DNA of 64,000 bases from Echinarachnius parma (GCA_037951105.1 JBAMJV010001394.1:151893-215892), one strand, 5' to 3'. Shown: positions 23,612-36,226, numbered from the stretch's first letter. Notes: generated by a model from the letters alone, not told the origin. Numbers and translations: made by a program.

Positions 23612-23945
23612 AATTTTTCGACCAGTGCCTTTTTTCATTTGGCGGATTAAAAGGAGGAACATTGCTTATTAAGCTACGCCTACTATTATTCTTCCTTCTT
23701 AATCATTTATGATTACACCTTGCAATTATTTATATATTGGAAGAAACCGAAGCTGTATGTATTAGTTTACTTCTCGCTTATATATATATATGTTCTAACT
23801 AATACTTGAATCACTTTATTGTGATCCAGCTGAAGTAAAAGGCGGCTTGCATTGTTCGTAACTCCTTCCCCATGAATACTTGAGCACAAAGGGCCGATAG
23901 ATTGGCTTGCCAATGACCTGAACTGGATCTGTCTTCAATCACACG

Positions 23946-24017
23946 GTCCCCGTGGCCTAGTGGTTAAGGCATCGGCGTTCCAAGCCGGAGACCCAGGTTC
24001 GAGTCCTGGCGGAGACC
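23946..24017 (+). tRNA. tRNA(TCC), array unit P21
   Basis: As P2; downstream spacer has CTGTATGAATTAG. Confidence 0.85.
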
Positions 24018-24351
24018 AATTTTTCGACCAGTGCCTTTTTTCATTTGGCGGATTAAAAGGAGGAACATTGCTTATTAAGCTACGCCTACTATTATTCTTC
24101 CTTCTTAATCATTTATGATTACACCTTGCAATTATTTATATATTGGAAGAAACCGAAGCTGTATGAATTAGTTTACTTCTCGCTTATATATATATATGTT
24201 CTAACTAATACTTGAATCACTTTATTGTGATCCAGCTGAAGTAAAAGGCGGCTTGCATTGTTCGTAACTCCTTCCCCATGAATACTTGAGCACAAAGGGC
24301 CGATAGATTGGCTTGCCAATGACCTGAACTGGATCTGTCTTCAATCACACG

Positions 24352-24423
24352 GTCCCCGTGGCCTAGTGGTTAAGGCATCGGCGTTCCAAGCCGGAGACCC
24401 AGGTTCGAGTCCTGGCGGAGACC
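24352..24423 (+). tRNA. tRNA(TCC), array unit P22
   Basis: As P2, no notable change. Confidence 0.85.
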
Positions 24424-24757
24424 AATTTTTCGACCAGTGCCTTTTTTCATTTGGCGGATTAAAAGGAGGAACATTGCTTATTAAGCTACGCCTACTATTA
24501 TTCTTCCTTCTTAATCATTTATGATTACACCTTGCAATTATTTATATATTGGAAGAAACCGAAGCTGTATGTATTAGTTTACTTCTCGCTTATATATATA
24601 TATGTTCTAACTAATACTTGAATCACTTTATTGTGATCCAGCTGAAGTAAAAGGCGGCTTGCATTGTTCGTAACTCCTTCCCCATGAATACTTGAGCACA
24701 AAGGGCCGATAGATTGGCTTGCCAATGATCTGAACTGGATCTGTCTTCAATCACACG

Positions 24758-24829
24758 GTCCCCGTGGCCTAGTGGTTAAGGCATCGGCGTTCCAAGCCGG
24801 AGACCCAGGTTCGAGTCCTGGCGGAGACC
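24758..24829 (+). tRNA. tRNA(TCC), array unit P23
   Basis: As P2; leader AATGATCTG, downstream AAAAGAAGG. Confidence 0.85.
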
Positions 24830-25163
24830 AATTTTTCGACCAGTGCCTTTTTTCATTTGGCGGATTAAAAGAAGGAACATTGCTTATTAAGCTACGCCTA
24901 CTATTATTCTTCCTTCTTAATCATTTATGATTACACCTTGCAATTATTTATATATTGGAAGAAACCGAAGCTGTATGTATTAGTTTACTTCTCGCTTATA
25001 TATATATATGTTCTAACTAATACTTGAATCACTTTATTGTGATCCAGCTGAAGTAAAAGGCGGCTTGCATTGTTCGTAACTCCTTCCCCATGAATACTTG
25101 AGCACAAAGGGCCGATAGATTGGCTTGCCAATGACCTGAACTGGATCTGTCTTCAATCACACG

Positions 25164-25235
25164 GTCCCCGTGGCCTAGTGGTTAAGGCATCGGCGTTCCA
25201 AGCCGGAGACCCAGGTTCGAGTCCTGGCGGAGACC
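25164..25235 (+). tRNA. tRNA(TCC), array unit P24
   Basis: As P2, no notable change. Confidence 0.85.
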
Positions 25236-25569
25236 AATTTTTCGACCAGTGCCTTTTTTCATTTGGCGGATTAAAAGGAGGAACATTGCTTATTAAGCTA
25301 CGCCTACTATTATTCTTCCTTCTTAATCATTTATGATTACACCTTGCAATTATTTATATATTGGAAGAAACCGAAGCTGTATGTATTAGTTTACTTCTCG
25401 CTTATATATATATATGTTCTAACTAATACTTGAATCACTTTATTGTGATCCAGCTGAAGTAAAAGGCGGCTTGCATTGTTCGTAACTCCTTCCCCATGAA
25501 TACTTGAGCACAAAGGGCCGATAGATTGGCTTGCCAATGACCTGAACTGGATCTGTCTTCAATCACACG

Positions 25570-25641
25570 GTCCCCGTGGCCTAGTGGTTAAGGCATCGGC
25601 GTTCCAAGCCGGAGACCCAGGTTCGAGTCCTGGCGGAGACC
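25570..25641 (+). tRNA. tRNA(TCC), array unit P25
   Basis: As P2; downstream spacer has TATTAATTTAC. Confidence 0.85.
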
Positions 25642-25975
25642 AATTTTTCGACCAGTGCCTTTTTTCATTTGGCGGATTAAAAGGAGGAACATTGCTTATT
25701 AAGCTACGCCTACTATTATTCTTCCTTCTTAATCATTTATGATTACACCTTGCAATTATTTATATATTGGAAGAAACCGAAGCTGTATGTATTAATTTAC
25801 TTCTCGCTTATATATATATATGTTCTAACTAATACTTGAATCACTTTATTGTGATCCAGCTGAAGTAAAAGGCGGCTTGCATTGTTCGTAACTCCTTCCC
25901 CATGAATACTTGAGCACAAAGGGCCGATAGATTGGCTTGCCAATGACCTGAACTGGATCTGTCTTCAATCACACG

Positions 25976-26047
25976 GTCCCCGTGGCCTAGTGGTTAAGGC
26001 ATCGGCGTTCCAAGCCGGAGACCCAGGTTCGAGTCCTGGCGGAGACC
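25976..26047 (+). tRNA. tRNA(TCC), array unit P26
   Basis: As P2; downstream spacer shows the AAGCCACGCC variant plus ATTAATTATA and TATGTGTTC, all repeated after P31. Confidence 0.85.
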
Positions 26048-26381
26048 AATTTTTCGACCAGTGCCTTTTTTCATTTGGCGGATTAAAAGGAGGAACATTG
26101 CTTATTAAGCCACGCCTACTATTATTCTTCCTTCTTAATCATTTATGATTACACCTTGCAATTAATTATATATTGGAAGAAACCGAAGCTGTATGTATTA
26201 GTTTACTTCTCGCTTATATATATATGTGTTCTAACTAATACTTGAATCACTTTATTGTGATCCAGCTGAAGTAAAAGGCGGCTTGCATTGTTCGTAACTC
26301 CTTCCCCATGAATACTTGAGCACAAAGGGCCGATAGATTGGCTTGCCAATGACCTGAACTGGATCTGTCTTCAATCACACG

Positions 26382-26453
26382 GTCCCCGTGGCCTAGTGGT
26401 TAAGGCATCGGCGTTCCAAGCCGGAGACCCAGGTTCGAGTCCTGGCGGAGACC
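26382..26453 (+). tRNA. tRNA(TCC), array unit P27
   Basis: As P2; following TA tract one repeat longer. Confidence 0.85.
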
Positions 26454-26789
26454 AATTTTTCGACCAGTGCCTTTTTTCATTTGGCGGATTAAAAGGAGGA
26501 ACATTGCTTATTAAGCTACGCCTACTATTATTCTTCCTTCTTAATCATTTATGATTACACCTTGCAATTATTTATATATTGGAAGAAACCGAAGCTGTAT
26601 GTATTAGTTTACTTCTCGCTTATATATATATATATGTTCTAACTAATACTTGAATCACTTTATTGTGATCCAGCTGAAGTAAAAGGCGGCTTGCATTGTT
26701 CGTAACTCCTTCCCCATGAATACTTGAGCACAAAGGGCCGATAGATTGGCTTGCCAATGACCTGAACTGGATCTGTCTTCAATCACACG

Positions 26790-26861
26790 GTCCCCGTGGC
26801 CTAGTGGTTAAGGCATCGGCGTTCCAAGCCGGAGACCCAGGTTCGAGTCCTGGCGGAGACC
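26790..26861 (+). tRNA. tRNA(TCC), array unit P28
   Basis: As P2; first unit with the 10-bp spacer deletion (TTAACTATT), seen again after P33, P39, P45 and P66. Confidence 0.85.
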
Positions 26862-27185
26862 AATTTTTCGACCAGTGCCTTTTTTCATTTGGCGGATTAA
26901 AAGGAGGAACATTGCTTATTAACTATTATTCTTCCTTCTTAATCATTTATGATTACACCTTGCAATTATTTATATATTGGAAGAAACCGAAGCTGTATGT
27001 ATAAGTTTACTTCTCGCTTATATATATATATGTTCTAACTAATACTTGAATCACTTTATTGTGATCCAGCTGAAGTAAAAGGCGGCTTGCATTGTTCGTA
27101 ACTCCTTCCCCATGAATACTTGAGCACAAAGGGCCGATAGATTGGCTTGCCAATGACCTGAACTGGATCTGTCTTCAATCACACG

Positions 27186-27257
27186 GTCCCCGTGGCCTAG
27201 TGGTTAAGGCATCGGCGTTCCAAGCCGGAGACCCAGGTTCGAGTCCTGGCGGAGACC
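27186..27257 (+). tRNA. tRNA(TCC), array unit P29
   Basis: As P2; 396-bp step from P28 because of the spacer deletion. Confidence 0.85.
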
Positions 27258-27591
27258 AATTTTTCGACCAGTGCCTTTTTTCATTTGGCGGATTAAAAGG
27301 AGGAACATTGCTTATTAAGCTACGCCTACTATTATTCTTCCTTCTTAATCATTTATGATTACACCTTGCAATTATTTATATATTGGAAGAAACCGAAGCT
27401 GTATGTATTAGTTTACTTCTCGCTTATATATATATATGTTCTAACTAATACTTGAATCACTTTATTGTGATCCAGCTGAAGTAAAAGGCGGCTTGCATTG
27501 TTCGTAACTCCTTCCCCATGAATACTTGAGCACAAAGGGCCGATAGATTGACTTGCCAATGACCTGAACTGGATCTGTCTTCAATCACACG

Positions 27592-27663
27592 GTCCCCGTG
27601 GCCTAGTGGTTAAGGCATCGGCGTTCCAAGCCGGAGACCCAGGTTCGAGTCCTGGCGGAGACT
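27592..27663 (+). tRNA. tRNA(TCC), array unit P30, T at discriminator
   Basis: Position 73 is T instead of C (GAGACTAATTTTT). Leader has ATTGACTTGCC; spacer has AAGCCACGCC. P35 and P41 share all three. Confidence 0.82.
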
Positions 27664-27997
27664 AATTTTTCGACCAGTGCCTTTTTTCATTTGGCGGATT
27701 AAAAGGAGGAACATTGCTTATTAAGCCACGCCTACTATTATTCTTCCTTCTTAATCATTTATGATTACACCTTGCAATTATTTATATATTGGAAGAAACC
27801 GAAGCTGTATGTATTAGTTTACTTCTCGCTTATATATATATATGTTCTAACTAATACTTGAATCACTTTATTGTGATCCAGCTGAAGTAAAAGGCGGCTT
27901 GCATTGTTCGTAACTCCTTCCCCATGAATACTTGAGCACAAAGGGCCGATAGATTGGCTTGCCAATGACCTGAACTGGATCTGTCTTCAATCACACG

Positions 27998-28069
27998 GTC
28001 CCCGTGGCCTAGTGGTTAAGGCATCGGCGTTCCAAGCCGGAGACCCAGGTTCGAGTCCTGGCGGAGACC
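27998..28069 (+). tRNA. tRNA(TCC), array unit P31
   Basis: As P2; downstream variants match those after P26, plus TTAAACCTT. Confidence 0.85.
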
Positions 28070-28403
28070 AATTTTTCGACCAGTGCCTTTTTTCATTTGG
28101 CGGATTAAAAGGAGGAACATTGCTTATTAAGCCACGCCTACTATTATTCTTCCTTCTTAATCATTTATGATTAAACCTTGCAATTAATTATATATTGGAA
28201 GAAACCGAAGCTGTATGTATTAGTTTACTTCTCGCTTATATATATATGTGTTCTAACTAATACTTGAATCACTTTATTGTGATCCAGCTGAAGTAAAAGG
28301 CGGCTTGCATTGTTCGTAACTCCTTCCCCATGAATACTTGAGCACAAAGGGCCGATAGATTGGCTTGCCAATGACCTGAACTGGATCTGTCTTCAATCAC
28401 ACG

Positions 28404-28475
28404 GTCCCCGTGGCCTAGTGGTTAAGGCATCGGCGTTCCAAGCCGGAGACCCAGGTTCGAGTCCTGGCGGAGACC
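28404..28475 (+). tRNA. tRNA(TCC), array unit P32
   Basis: As P2; following TA tract one repeat longer, as after P27. Confidence 0.85.
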
Positions 28476-28811
28476 AATTTTTCGACCAGTGCCTTTTTTC
28501 ATTTGGCGGATTAAAAGGAGGAACATTGCTTATTAAGCTACGCCTACTATTATTCTTCCTTCTTAATCATTTATGATTACACCTTGCAATTATTTATATA
28601 TTGGAAGAAACCGAAGCTGTATGTATTAGTTTACTTCTCGCTTATATATATATATATGTTCTAACTAATACTTGAATCACTTTATTGTGATCCAGCTGAA
28701 GTAAAAGGCGGCTTGCATTGTTCGTAACTCCTTCCCCATGAATACTTGAGCACAAAGGGCCGATAGATTGGCTTGCCAATGACCTGAACTGGATCTGTCT
28801 TCAATCACACG

Positions 28812-28883
28812 GTCCCCGTGGCCTAGTGGTTAAGGCATCGGCGTTCCAAGCCGGAGACCCAGGTTCGAGTCCTGGCGGAGACC
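28812..28883 (+). tRNA. tRNA(TCC), array unit P33
   Basis: As P2; 10-bp spacer deletion. First unit of a six-unit higher-order block (P33-P38). Confidence 0.85.
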
Positions 28884-29207
28884 AATTTTTCGACCAGTGC
28901 CTTTTTTCATTTGGCGGATTAAAAGGAGGAACATTGCTTATTAACTATTATTCTTCCTTCTTAATCATTTATGATTACACCTTGCAATTATTTATATATT
29001 GGAAGAAACCGAAGCTGTATGTATTAGTTTACTTCTCGCTTATATATATATATGTTCTAACTAATACTTGAATCACTTTATTGTGATCCAGCTGAAGTAA
29101 AAGGCGGCTTGCATTGTTCGTAACTCCTTCCCCATGAATACTTGAGCACAAAGGGCCGATAGATTGGCTTGCCAATGACCTGAACTGGATCTGTCTTCAA
29201 TCACACG

Positions 29208-29279
29208 GTCCCCGTGGCCTAGTGGTTAAGGCATCGGCGTTCCAAGCCGGAGACCCAGGTTCGAGTCCTGGCGGAGACC
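29208..29279 (+). tRNA. tRNA(TCC), array unit P34
   Basis: As P2, no notable change. Confidence 0.85.
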
Positions 29280-29613
29280 AATTTTTCGACCAGTGCCTTT
29301 TTTCATTTGGCGGATTAAAAGGAGGAACATTGCTTATTAAGCTACGCCTACTATTATTCTTCCTTCTTAATCATTTATGATTACACCTTGCAATTATTTA
29401 TATATTGGAAGAAACCGAAGCTGTATGTATTAGTTTACTTCTCGCTTATATATATATATGTTCTAACTAATACTTGAATCACTTTATTGTGATCCAGCTG
29501 AAGTAAAAGGCGGCTTGCATTGTTCGTAACTCCTTCCCCATGAATACTTGAGCACAAAGGGCCGATAGATTGACTTGCCAATGACCTGAACTGGATCTGT
29601 CTTCAATCACACG

Positions 29614-29685
29614 GTCCCCGTGGCCTAGTGGTTAAGGCATCGGCGTTCCAAGCCGGAGACCCAGGTTCGAGTCCTGGCGGAGACT
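29614..29685 (+). tRNA. tRNA(TCC), array unit P35, T at discriminator
   Basis: Same discriminator, leader and spacer variants as P30. Confidence 0.82.
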
Positions 29686-30019
29686 AATTTTTCGACCAGT
29701 GCCTTTTTTCATTTGGCGGATTAAAAGGAGGAACATTGCTTATTAAGCCACGCCTACTATTATTCTTCCTTCTTAATCATTTATGATTACACCTTGCAAT
29801 TATTTATATATTGGAAGAAACCGAAGCTGTATGTATTAGTTTACTTCTCGCTTATATATATATATGTTCTAACTAATACTTGAATCACTTTATTGTGATC
29901 CAGCTGAAGTAAAAGGCGGCTTGCATTGTTCGTAACTCCTTCCCCATGAATACTTGAGCACAAAGGGCCGATAGATTGGCTTGCCAATGACCTGAACTGG
30001 ATCTGTCTTCAATCACACG

Positions 30020-30091
30020 GTCCCCGTGGCCTAGTGGTTAAGGCATCGGCGTTCCAAGCCGGAGACCCAGGTTCGAGTCCTGGCGGAGACC
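30020..30091 (+). tRNA. tRNA(TCC), array unit P36
   Basis: As P2; TA tract interrupted (CTTATAAATATATG), also after P42 and P48. Confidence 0.85.
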
Positions 30092-30423
30092 AATTTTTCG
30101 ACCAGTGCCTTTTTTCATTTGGCGGATTAAAAGGAGGAACATTGCTTATTAAGCTACGCCTACTATTATTCTTCCTTCTTAATCATTTATGATTACACCT
30201 TGCAATTATTTATATATTGGAAGAAACCGAAGCTGTATGTATTAGTTTACTTCTCGCTTATAAATATATGTTCTAACTAATACTTGAATCACTTTATTGT
30301 GATCCAGCTGAAGTAAAAGGCGGCTTGCATTGTTCGTAACTCCTTCCCCATGAATACTTGAGCACAAAGGGCCGATAGATTGGCTTGCCAATGACCTGAA
30401 CTGGATCTGTCTTCAATCACACG

Positions 30424-30495
30424 GTCCCCGTGGCCTAGTGGTTAAGGCATCGGCGTTCCAAGCCGGAGACCCAGGTTCGAGTCCTGGCGGAGACC
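30424..30495 (+). tRNA. tRNA(TCC), array unit P37
   Basis: As P2; spacer has GCCTCTTTTC, ACGTCTACT, a long TA tract and GGCGACTTGC, all repeated after P43. Confidence 0.85.
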
Positions 30496-30835
30496 AATTT
30501 TTCGACCAGTGCCTCTTTTCATTTGGCGGATTAAAAGGAGGAACATTGCTTATTAAGCTACGTCTACTATTATTCTTCCTTCTTAATCATTTATGATTAC
30601 ACCTTGCAATTATTTATATATTGGAAGAAACCGAAGCTGTATGTATTAGTTTACTTCTCGCTTATATATATATATATATATGTTCTAACTAATACTTGAA
30701 TCACTTTATTGTGATCCAGCTGAAGTAAAAGGCGACTTGCATTGTTCGTAACTCCTTCCCCATGAATACTTGAGCACAAAGGGCCGATAGATTGGCTTGC
30801 CAATGACCTGAACTGGATCTGTCTTCAATCACACG

Positions 30836-30907
30836 GTCCCCGTGGCCTAGTGGTTAAGGCATCGGCGTTCCAAGCCGGAGACCCAGGTTCGAGTCCTGGC
30901 GGAGACC
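30836..30907 (+). tRNA. tRNA(TCC), array unit P38
   Basis: As P2; last unit of the P33-P38 block. Confidence 0.85.
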
Positions 30908-31243
30908 AATTTTTCGACCAGTGCCTTTTTTCATTTGGCGGATTAAAAGGAGGAACATTGCTTATTAAGCTACGCCTACTATTATTCTTCCTTCTTAATC
31001 ATTTATGATTACACCTTGCAATTATTTATATATTGGAAGAAACCGAAGCTGTATGTATTAGTTTACTTCTCGCTTATATATATATATATGTTCTAACTAA
31101 TACTTGAATCACTTTATTGTGATCCAGCTGAAGTAAAAGGCGGCTTGCATTGTTCGTAACTCCTTCCCCATGAATACTTGAGCACAAAGGGCCGATAGAT
31201 TGGCTTGCCAATGACCTGAACTGGATCTGTCTTCAATCACACG

Positions 31244-31315
31244 GTCCCCGTGGCCTAGTGGTTAAGGCATCGGCGTTCCAAGCCGGAGACCCAGGTTCGA
31301 GTCCTGGCGGAGACC
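31244..31315 (+). tRNA. tRNA(TCC), array unit P39
   Basis: As P2; 10-bp spacer deletion; opens block P39-P44, 2432 bp from P33. Confidence 0.85.
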
Positions 31316-31639
31316 AATTTTTCGACCAGTGCCTTTTTTCATTTGGCGGATTAAAAGGAGGAACATTGCTTATTAACTATTATTCTTCCTTCTTAATCAT
31401 TTATGATTACACCTTGCAATTATTTATATATTGGAAGAAACCGAAGCTGTATGTATTAGTTTACTTCTCGCTTATATATATATATGTTCTAACTAATACT
31501 TGAATCACTTTATTGTGATCCAGCTGAAGTAAAAGGCGGCTTGCATTGTTCGTAACTCCTTCCCCATGAATACTTGAGCACAAAGGGCCGATAGATTGGC
31601 TTGCCAATGACCTGAACTGGATCTGTCTTCAATCACACG

Positions 31640-31711
31640 GTCCCCGTGGCCTAGTGGTTAAGGCATCGGCGTTCCAAGCCGGAGACCCAGGTTCGAGTCC
31701 TGGCGGAGACC
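31640..31711 (+). tRNA. tRNA(TCC), array unit P40
   Basis: As P2, no notable change. Confidence 0.85.
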
Positions 31712-32045
31712 AATTTTTCGACCAGTGCCTTTTTTCATTTGGCGGATTAAAAGGAGGAACATTGCTTATTAAGCTACGCCTACTATTATTCTTCCTTCTT
31801 AATCATTTATGATTACACCTTGCAATTATTTATATATTGGAAGAAACCGAAGCTGTATGTATTAGTTTACTTCTCGCTTATATATATATATGTTCTAACT
31901 AATACTTGAATCACTTTATTGTGATCCAGCTGAAGTAAAAGGCGGCTTGCATTGTTCGTAACTCCTTCCCCATGAATACTTGAGCACAAAGGGCCGATAG
32001 ATTGACTTGCCAATGACCTGAACTGGATCTGTCTTCAATCACACG

Positions 32046-32117
32046 GTCCCCGTGGCCTAGTGGTTAAGGCATCGGCGTTCCAAGCCGGAGACCCAGGTTC
32101 GAGTCCTGGCGGAGACT
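32046..32117 (+). tRNA. tRNA(TCC), array unit P41, T at discriminator
   Basis: Counterpart of P35 in the next block; same variants. Confidence 0.82.
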
Positions 32118-32451
32118 AATTTTTCGACCAGTGCCTTTTTTCATTTGGCGGATTAAAAGGAGGAACATTGCTTATTAAGCCACGCCTACTATTATTCTTC
32201 CTTCTTAATCATTTATGATTACACCTTGCAATTATTTATATATTGGAAGAAACCGAAGCTGTATGTATTAGTTTACTTCTCGCTTATATATATATATGTT
32301 CTAACTAATACTTGAATCACTTTATTGTGATCCAGCTGAAGTAAAAGGCGGCTTGCATTGTTCGTAACTCCTTCCCCATGAATACTTGAGCACAAAGGGC
32401 CGATAGATTGGCTTGCCAATGACCTGAACTGGATCTGTCTTCAATCACACG

Positions 32452-32523
32452 GTCCCCGTGGCCTAGTGGTTAAGGCATCGGCGTTCCAAGCCGGAGACCC
32501 AGGTTCGAGTCCTGGCGGAGACC
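32452..32523 (+). tRNA. tRNA(TCC), array unit P42
   Basis: As P2; interrupted TA tract, counterpart of P36. Confidence 0.85.
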
Positions 32524-32855
32524 AATTTTTCGACCAGTGCCTTTTTTCATTTGGCGGATTAAAAGGAGGAACATTGCTTATTAAGCTACGCCTACTATTA
32601 TTCTTCCTTCTTAATCATTTATGATTACACCTTGCAATTATTTATATATTGGAAGAAACCGAAGCTGTATGTATTAGTTTACTTCTCGCTTATAAATATA
32701 TGTTCTAACTAATACTTGAATCACTTTATTGTGATCCAGCTGAAGTAAAAGGCGGCTTGCATTGTTCGTAACTCCTTCCCCATGAATACTTGAGCACAAA
32801 GGGCCGATAGATTGGCTTGCCAATGACCTGAACTGGATCTGTCTTCAATCACACG

Positions 32856-32927
32856 GTCCCCGTGGCCTAGTGGTTAAGGCATCGGCGTTCCAAGCCGGAG
32901 ACCCAGGTTCGAGTCCTGGCGGAGACC
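32856..32927 (+). tRNA. tRNA(TCC), array unit P43
   Basis: As P2; spacer counterpart of P37. Confidence 0.85.
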
Positions 32928-33267
32928 AATTTTTCGACCAGTGCCTCTTTTCATTTGGCGGATTAAAAGGAGGAACATTGCTTATTAAGCTACGTCTACT
33001 ATTATTCTTCCTTCTTAATCATTTATGATTACACCTTGCAATTATTTATATATTGGAAGAAACCGAAGCTGTATGTATTAGTTTACTTCTCGCTTATATA
33101 TATATATATATATGTTCTAACTAATACTTGAATCACTTTATTGTGATCCAGCTGAAGTAAAAGGCGACTTGCATTGTTCGTAACTCCTTCCCCATGAATA
33201 CTTGAGCACAAAGGGCCGATAGATTGGCTTGCCAATGACCTGAACTGGATCTGTCTTCAATCACACG

Positions 33268-33339
33268 GTCCCCGTGGCCTAGTGGTTAAGGCATCGGCGT
33301 TCCAAGCCGGAGACCCAGGTTCGAGTCCTGGCGGAGACC
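33268..33339 (+). tRNA. tRNA(TCC), array unit P44
   Basis: As P2; AAGCCACGCC spacer, unlike its counterpart P38. Confidence 0.85.
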
Positions 33340-33673
33340 AATTTTTCGACCAGTGCCTTTTTTCATTTGGCGGATTAAAAGGAGGAACATTGCTTATTAA
33401 GCCACGCCTACTATTATTCTTCCTTCTTAATCATTTATGATTACACCTTGCAATTATTTATATATTGGAAGAAACCGAAGCTGTATGTATTAGTTTACTT
33501 CTCGCTTATATATATATATGTTCTAACTAATACTTGAATCACTTTATTGTGATCCAGCTGAAGTAAAAGGCGGCTTGCATTGTTCGTAACTCCTTCCCCA
33601 TGAATACTTGAGCACAAAGGGCCGATAGATTGGCTTGCCAATGACCTGAACTGGATCTGTCTTCAATCACACG

Positions 33674-33745
33674 GTCCCCGTGGCCTAGTGGTTAAGGCAT
33701 TGGCGTTCCAAGACGGAGACCCAGGTTCGAGTCCTGGCGGAGACC
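33674..33745 (+). tRNA. tRNA(TCC), array unit P45, damaged anticodon stem
   Basis: Two changes: C28 to T (leaving a wobble) and C40 to A (mismatch with G30). Spacer has seven Ts before CATTTGG and the 10-bp deletion. Likely a pseudogene copy. Confidence 0.7.
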
Positions 33746-34070
33746 AATTTTTCGACCAGTGCCTTTTTTTCATTTGGCGGATTAAAAGGAGGAACATTGC
33801 TTATTAACTATTATTCTTCCTTCTTAATCATTTATGATTACACCTTGCAATTATTTATATATTGGAAGAAACCGAAGCTGTATGTATTAGTTTACTTCTC
33901 GCTTATATATATATATGTTCTAACTAATACTTGAATCACTTTATTGTGATCCAGCTGAAGTAAAAGGCGGCTTGCATTGTTCGTAACTCCTTCCCCATGA
34001 ATACTTGAGCACAAAGGGCCGATAGATTGGCTTGCCAATGACCTGAACTGGATCTGTCTTCAATCACACG

Positions 34071-34142
34071 GTCCCCGTGGCCTAGTGGTTAAGGCATCGG
34101 CGTTCCAAGCCGGAGACCCAGGTTCGAGTCCTGGCGGAGACC
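34071..34142 (+). tRNA. tRNA(TCC), array unit P46
   Basis: As P2; its downstream spacer holds the mariner-like MITE at 34314. Confidence 0.85.
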
Positions 34143-34313
34143 AATTTTTCGACCAGTGCCTTTTTTCATTTGGCGGATTAAAAGGAGGAACATTGCTTAT
34201 TAAGCTACGCCTACTATTATTCTTCCTTCTTAATCATTTATGATTACACCTTGCAATTATTTATATATTGGAAGAAACCGAAGCTGTATGTATTAGTTTA
34301 CTTCTCGCTTATA

Positions 34314-34843
34314 CAGGGTGGCCCAAAAAAAACGGAACGGGGCACTTCCCAAAATAAAGTAACACATGTATTATGTCCATCGGATAGAGTGTCTTTTCAA
34401 ATGAACAACGATACCAAGAACAGTCAATTTGGTCGTGTAGTTTTTGTTTTAGGGCCCTGTGAGTGACACCATGTCAGGTTCTCTTTTTTGTCAATTTGTA
34501 TTGAGCCAGCGCTTGATGAATCGCACGAACCGCCGTTCATATCGTTGAGCATCGCGCACTATTGTTAGTGTGCACTCAGCCGTGTGCCGAGAGAATGGGC
34601 CTGGTCGCTGAATGGTATTACGGGCAAGGAGTGCGGTTAAACTGGCATTGACTAGGTCGAAATCGACATAAATCGGCACCTGACATGGTCTCACTCACTG
34701 CGTCCTTAAACAAAAACGACCTGACCAAAATTACTGTTCTTGGTATCGTTTTTCATTGGAACGGACACCCTATCCGATGAACATAAACATTGTGGTATTA
34801 TATTTTGGGAAGTGCCCCGTTCCGTTTTTTTGGGGCCACCCTG
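34314..34843. mobile_element. Mariner-like MITE inserted in the (TA)n tract of one array unit
   Basis: Ends are CAGGGTGGCCC and its inverse, flanked by TA on both sides (34312-34313 and 34844-34845), as expected of the Tc1/mariner superfamily. The inverted arms extend about 165-170 bp on each side (34314-34484 and about 34680-34843), including CGGAACGGGGCACTTCCC. The ~195-bp centre has no intact transposase; a 67-residue minus-strand frame at 34491-34694 is not recognisable. Removing the 530 bp plus one TA restores a normal 406-bp step, so the insertion is later than the unit. A one-ended relative lies at 58118-58160. Confidence 0.9.
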
Positions 34844-35008
34844 TATATATATATGTTCTAACTAATACTTGAATCACTTTATTGTGATCCAGCTGAAGTA
34901 AAAGGCGGCTTGCATTGTTCGTAACTCCTTCCCCATGAATACTTGAGCACAAAGGGCCGATAGATTGGCTTGCCAATGACCTGAACTGGATCTGTCTTCA
35001 ATCACACG

Positions 35009-35080
35009 GTCCCCGTGGCCTAGTGGTTAAGGCATCGGCGTTCCAAGCCGGAGACCCAGGTTCGAGTCCTGGCGGAGACC
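35009..35080 (+). tRNA. tRNA(TCC), array unit P47
   Basis: As P2; first copy after the MITE; AAGCCACGCC spacer. Confidence 0.85.
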
Positions 35081-35414
35081 AATTTTTCGACCAGTGCCTT
35101 TTTTCATTTGGCGGATTAAAAGGAGGAACATTGCTTATTAAGCCACGCCTACTATTATTCTTCCTTCTTAATCATTTATGATTACACCTTGCAATTATTT
35201 ATATATTGGAAGAAACCGAAGCTGTATGTATTAGTTTACTTCTCGCTTATATATATATATGTTCTAACTAATACTTGAATCACTTTATTGTGATCCAGCT
35301 GAAGTAAAAGGCGGCTTGCATTGTTCGTAACTCCTTCCCCATGAATACTTGAGCACAAAGGGCCGATAGATTGGCTTGCCAATGACCTGAACTGGATCTG
35401 TCTTCAATCACACG

Positions 35415-35486
35415 GTCCCCGTGGCCTAGTGGTTAAGGCATCGGCGTTCCAAGCCGGAGACCCAGGTTCGAGTCCTGGCGGAGACC
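35415..35486 (+). tRNA. tRNA(TCC), array unit P48
   Basis: As P2; interrupted TA tract, third counterpart of P36. Confidence 0.85.
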
Positions 35487-35818
35487 AATTTTTCGACCAG
35501 TGCCTTTTTTCATTTGGCGGATTAAAAGGAGGAACATTGCTTATTAAGCTACGCCTACTATTATTCTTCCTTCTTAATCATTTATGATTACACCTTGCAA
35601 TTATTTATATATTGGAAGAAACCGAAGCTGTATGTATTAGTTTACTTCTCGCTTATAAATATATGTTCTAACTAATACTTGAATCACTTTATTGTGATCC
35701 AGCTGAAGTAAAAGGCGGCTTGCATTGTTCGTAACTCCTTCCCCATGAATACTTGAGCACAAAGGGCCGATAGATTGGCTTGCCAATGACCTGAACTGGA
35801 TCTGTCTTCAATCACACG

Positions 35819-35890
35819 GTCCCCGTGGCCTAGTGGTTAAGGCATCGGCGTTCCAAGCCGGAGACCCAGGTTCGAGTCCTGGCGGAGACC
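35819..35890 (+). tRNA. tRNA(TCC), array unit P49
   Basis: As P2; spacer ACGTCTACT and AAGGTGGCTT. Confidence 0.85.
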
Positions 35891-36226
35891 AATTTTTCGA
35901 CCAGTGCCTTTTTTCATTTGGCGGATTAAAAGGAGGAACATTGCTTATTAAGCTACGTCTACTATTATTCTTCCTTCTTAATCATTTATGATTACACCTT
36001 GCAATTATTTATATATTGGAAGAAACCGAAGCTGTATGTATTAGTTTACTTCTCGCTTATATATATATATATGTTCTAACTAATACTTGAATCACTTTAT
36101 TGTGATCCAGCTGAAGTAAAAGGTGGCTTGCATTGTTCGTAACTCCTTCCCCATGAATACTTGAGCACAAAGGGCCGATAGATTGGCTTGCCAATGACCT
36201 GAACTGGATCTGTCTTCAATCACACG

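Noticed and set aside
26804..27004. Small frames reading MVKASAFQAG...GGTLLI (also at 28826, 31258, 42737)
   Set aside because: They are translations through the tRNA and its spacer; they exist only where the 10-bp spacer deletion shifts the frame.
34491..34694. 67-residue frame in the centre of the array MITE as a transposase
   Set aside because: No catalytic or helix-turn-helix motif that I can defend; treated as non-coding filler.
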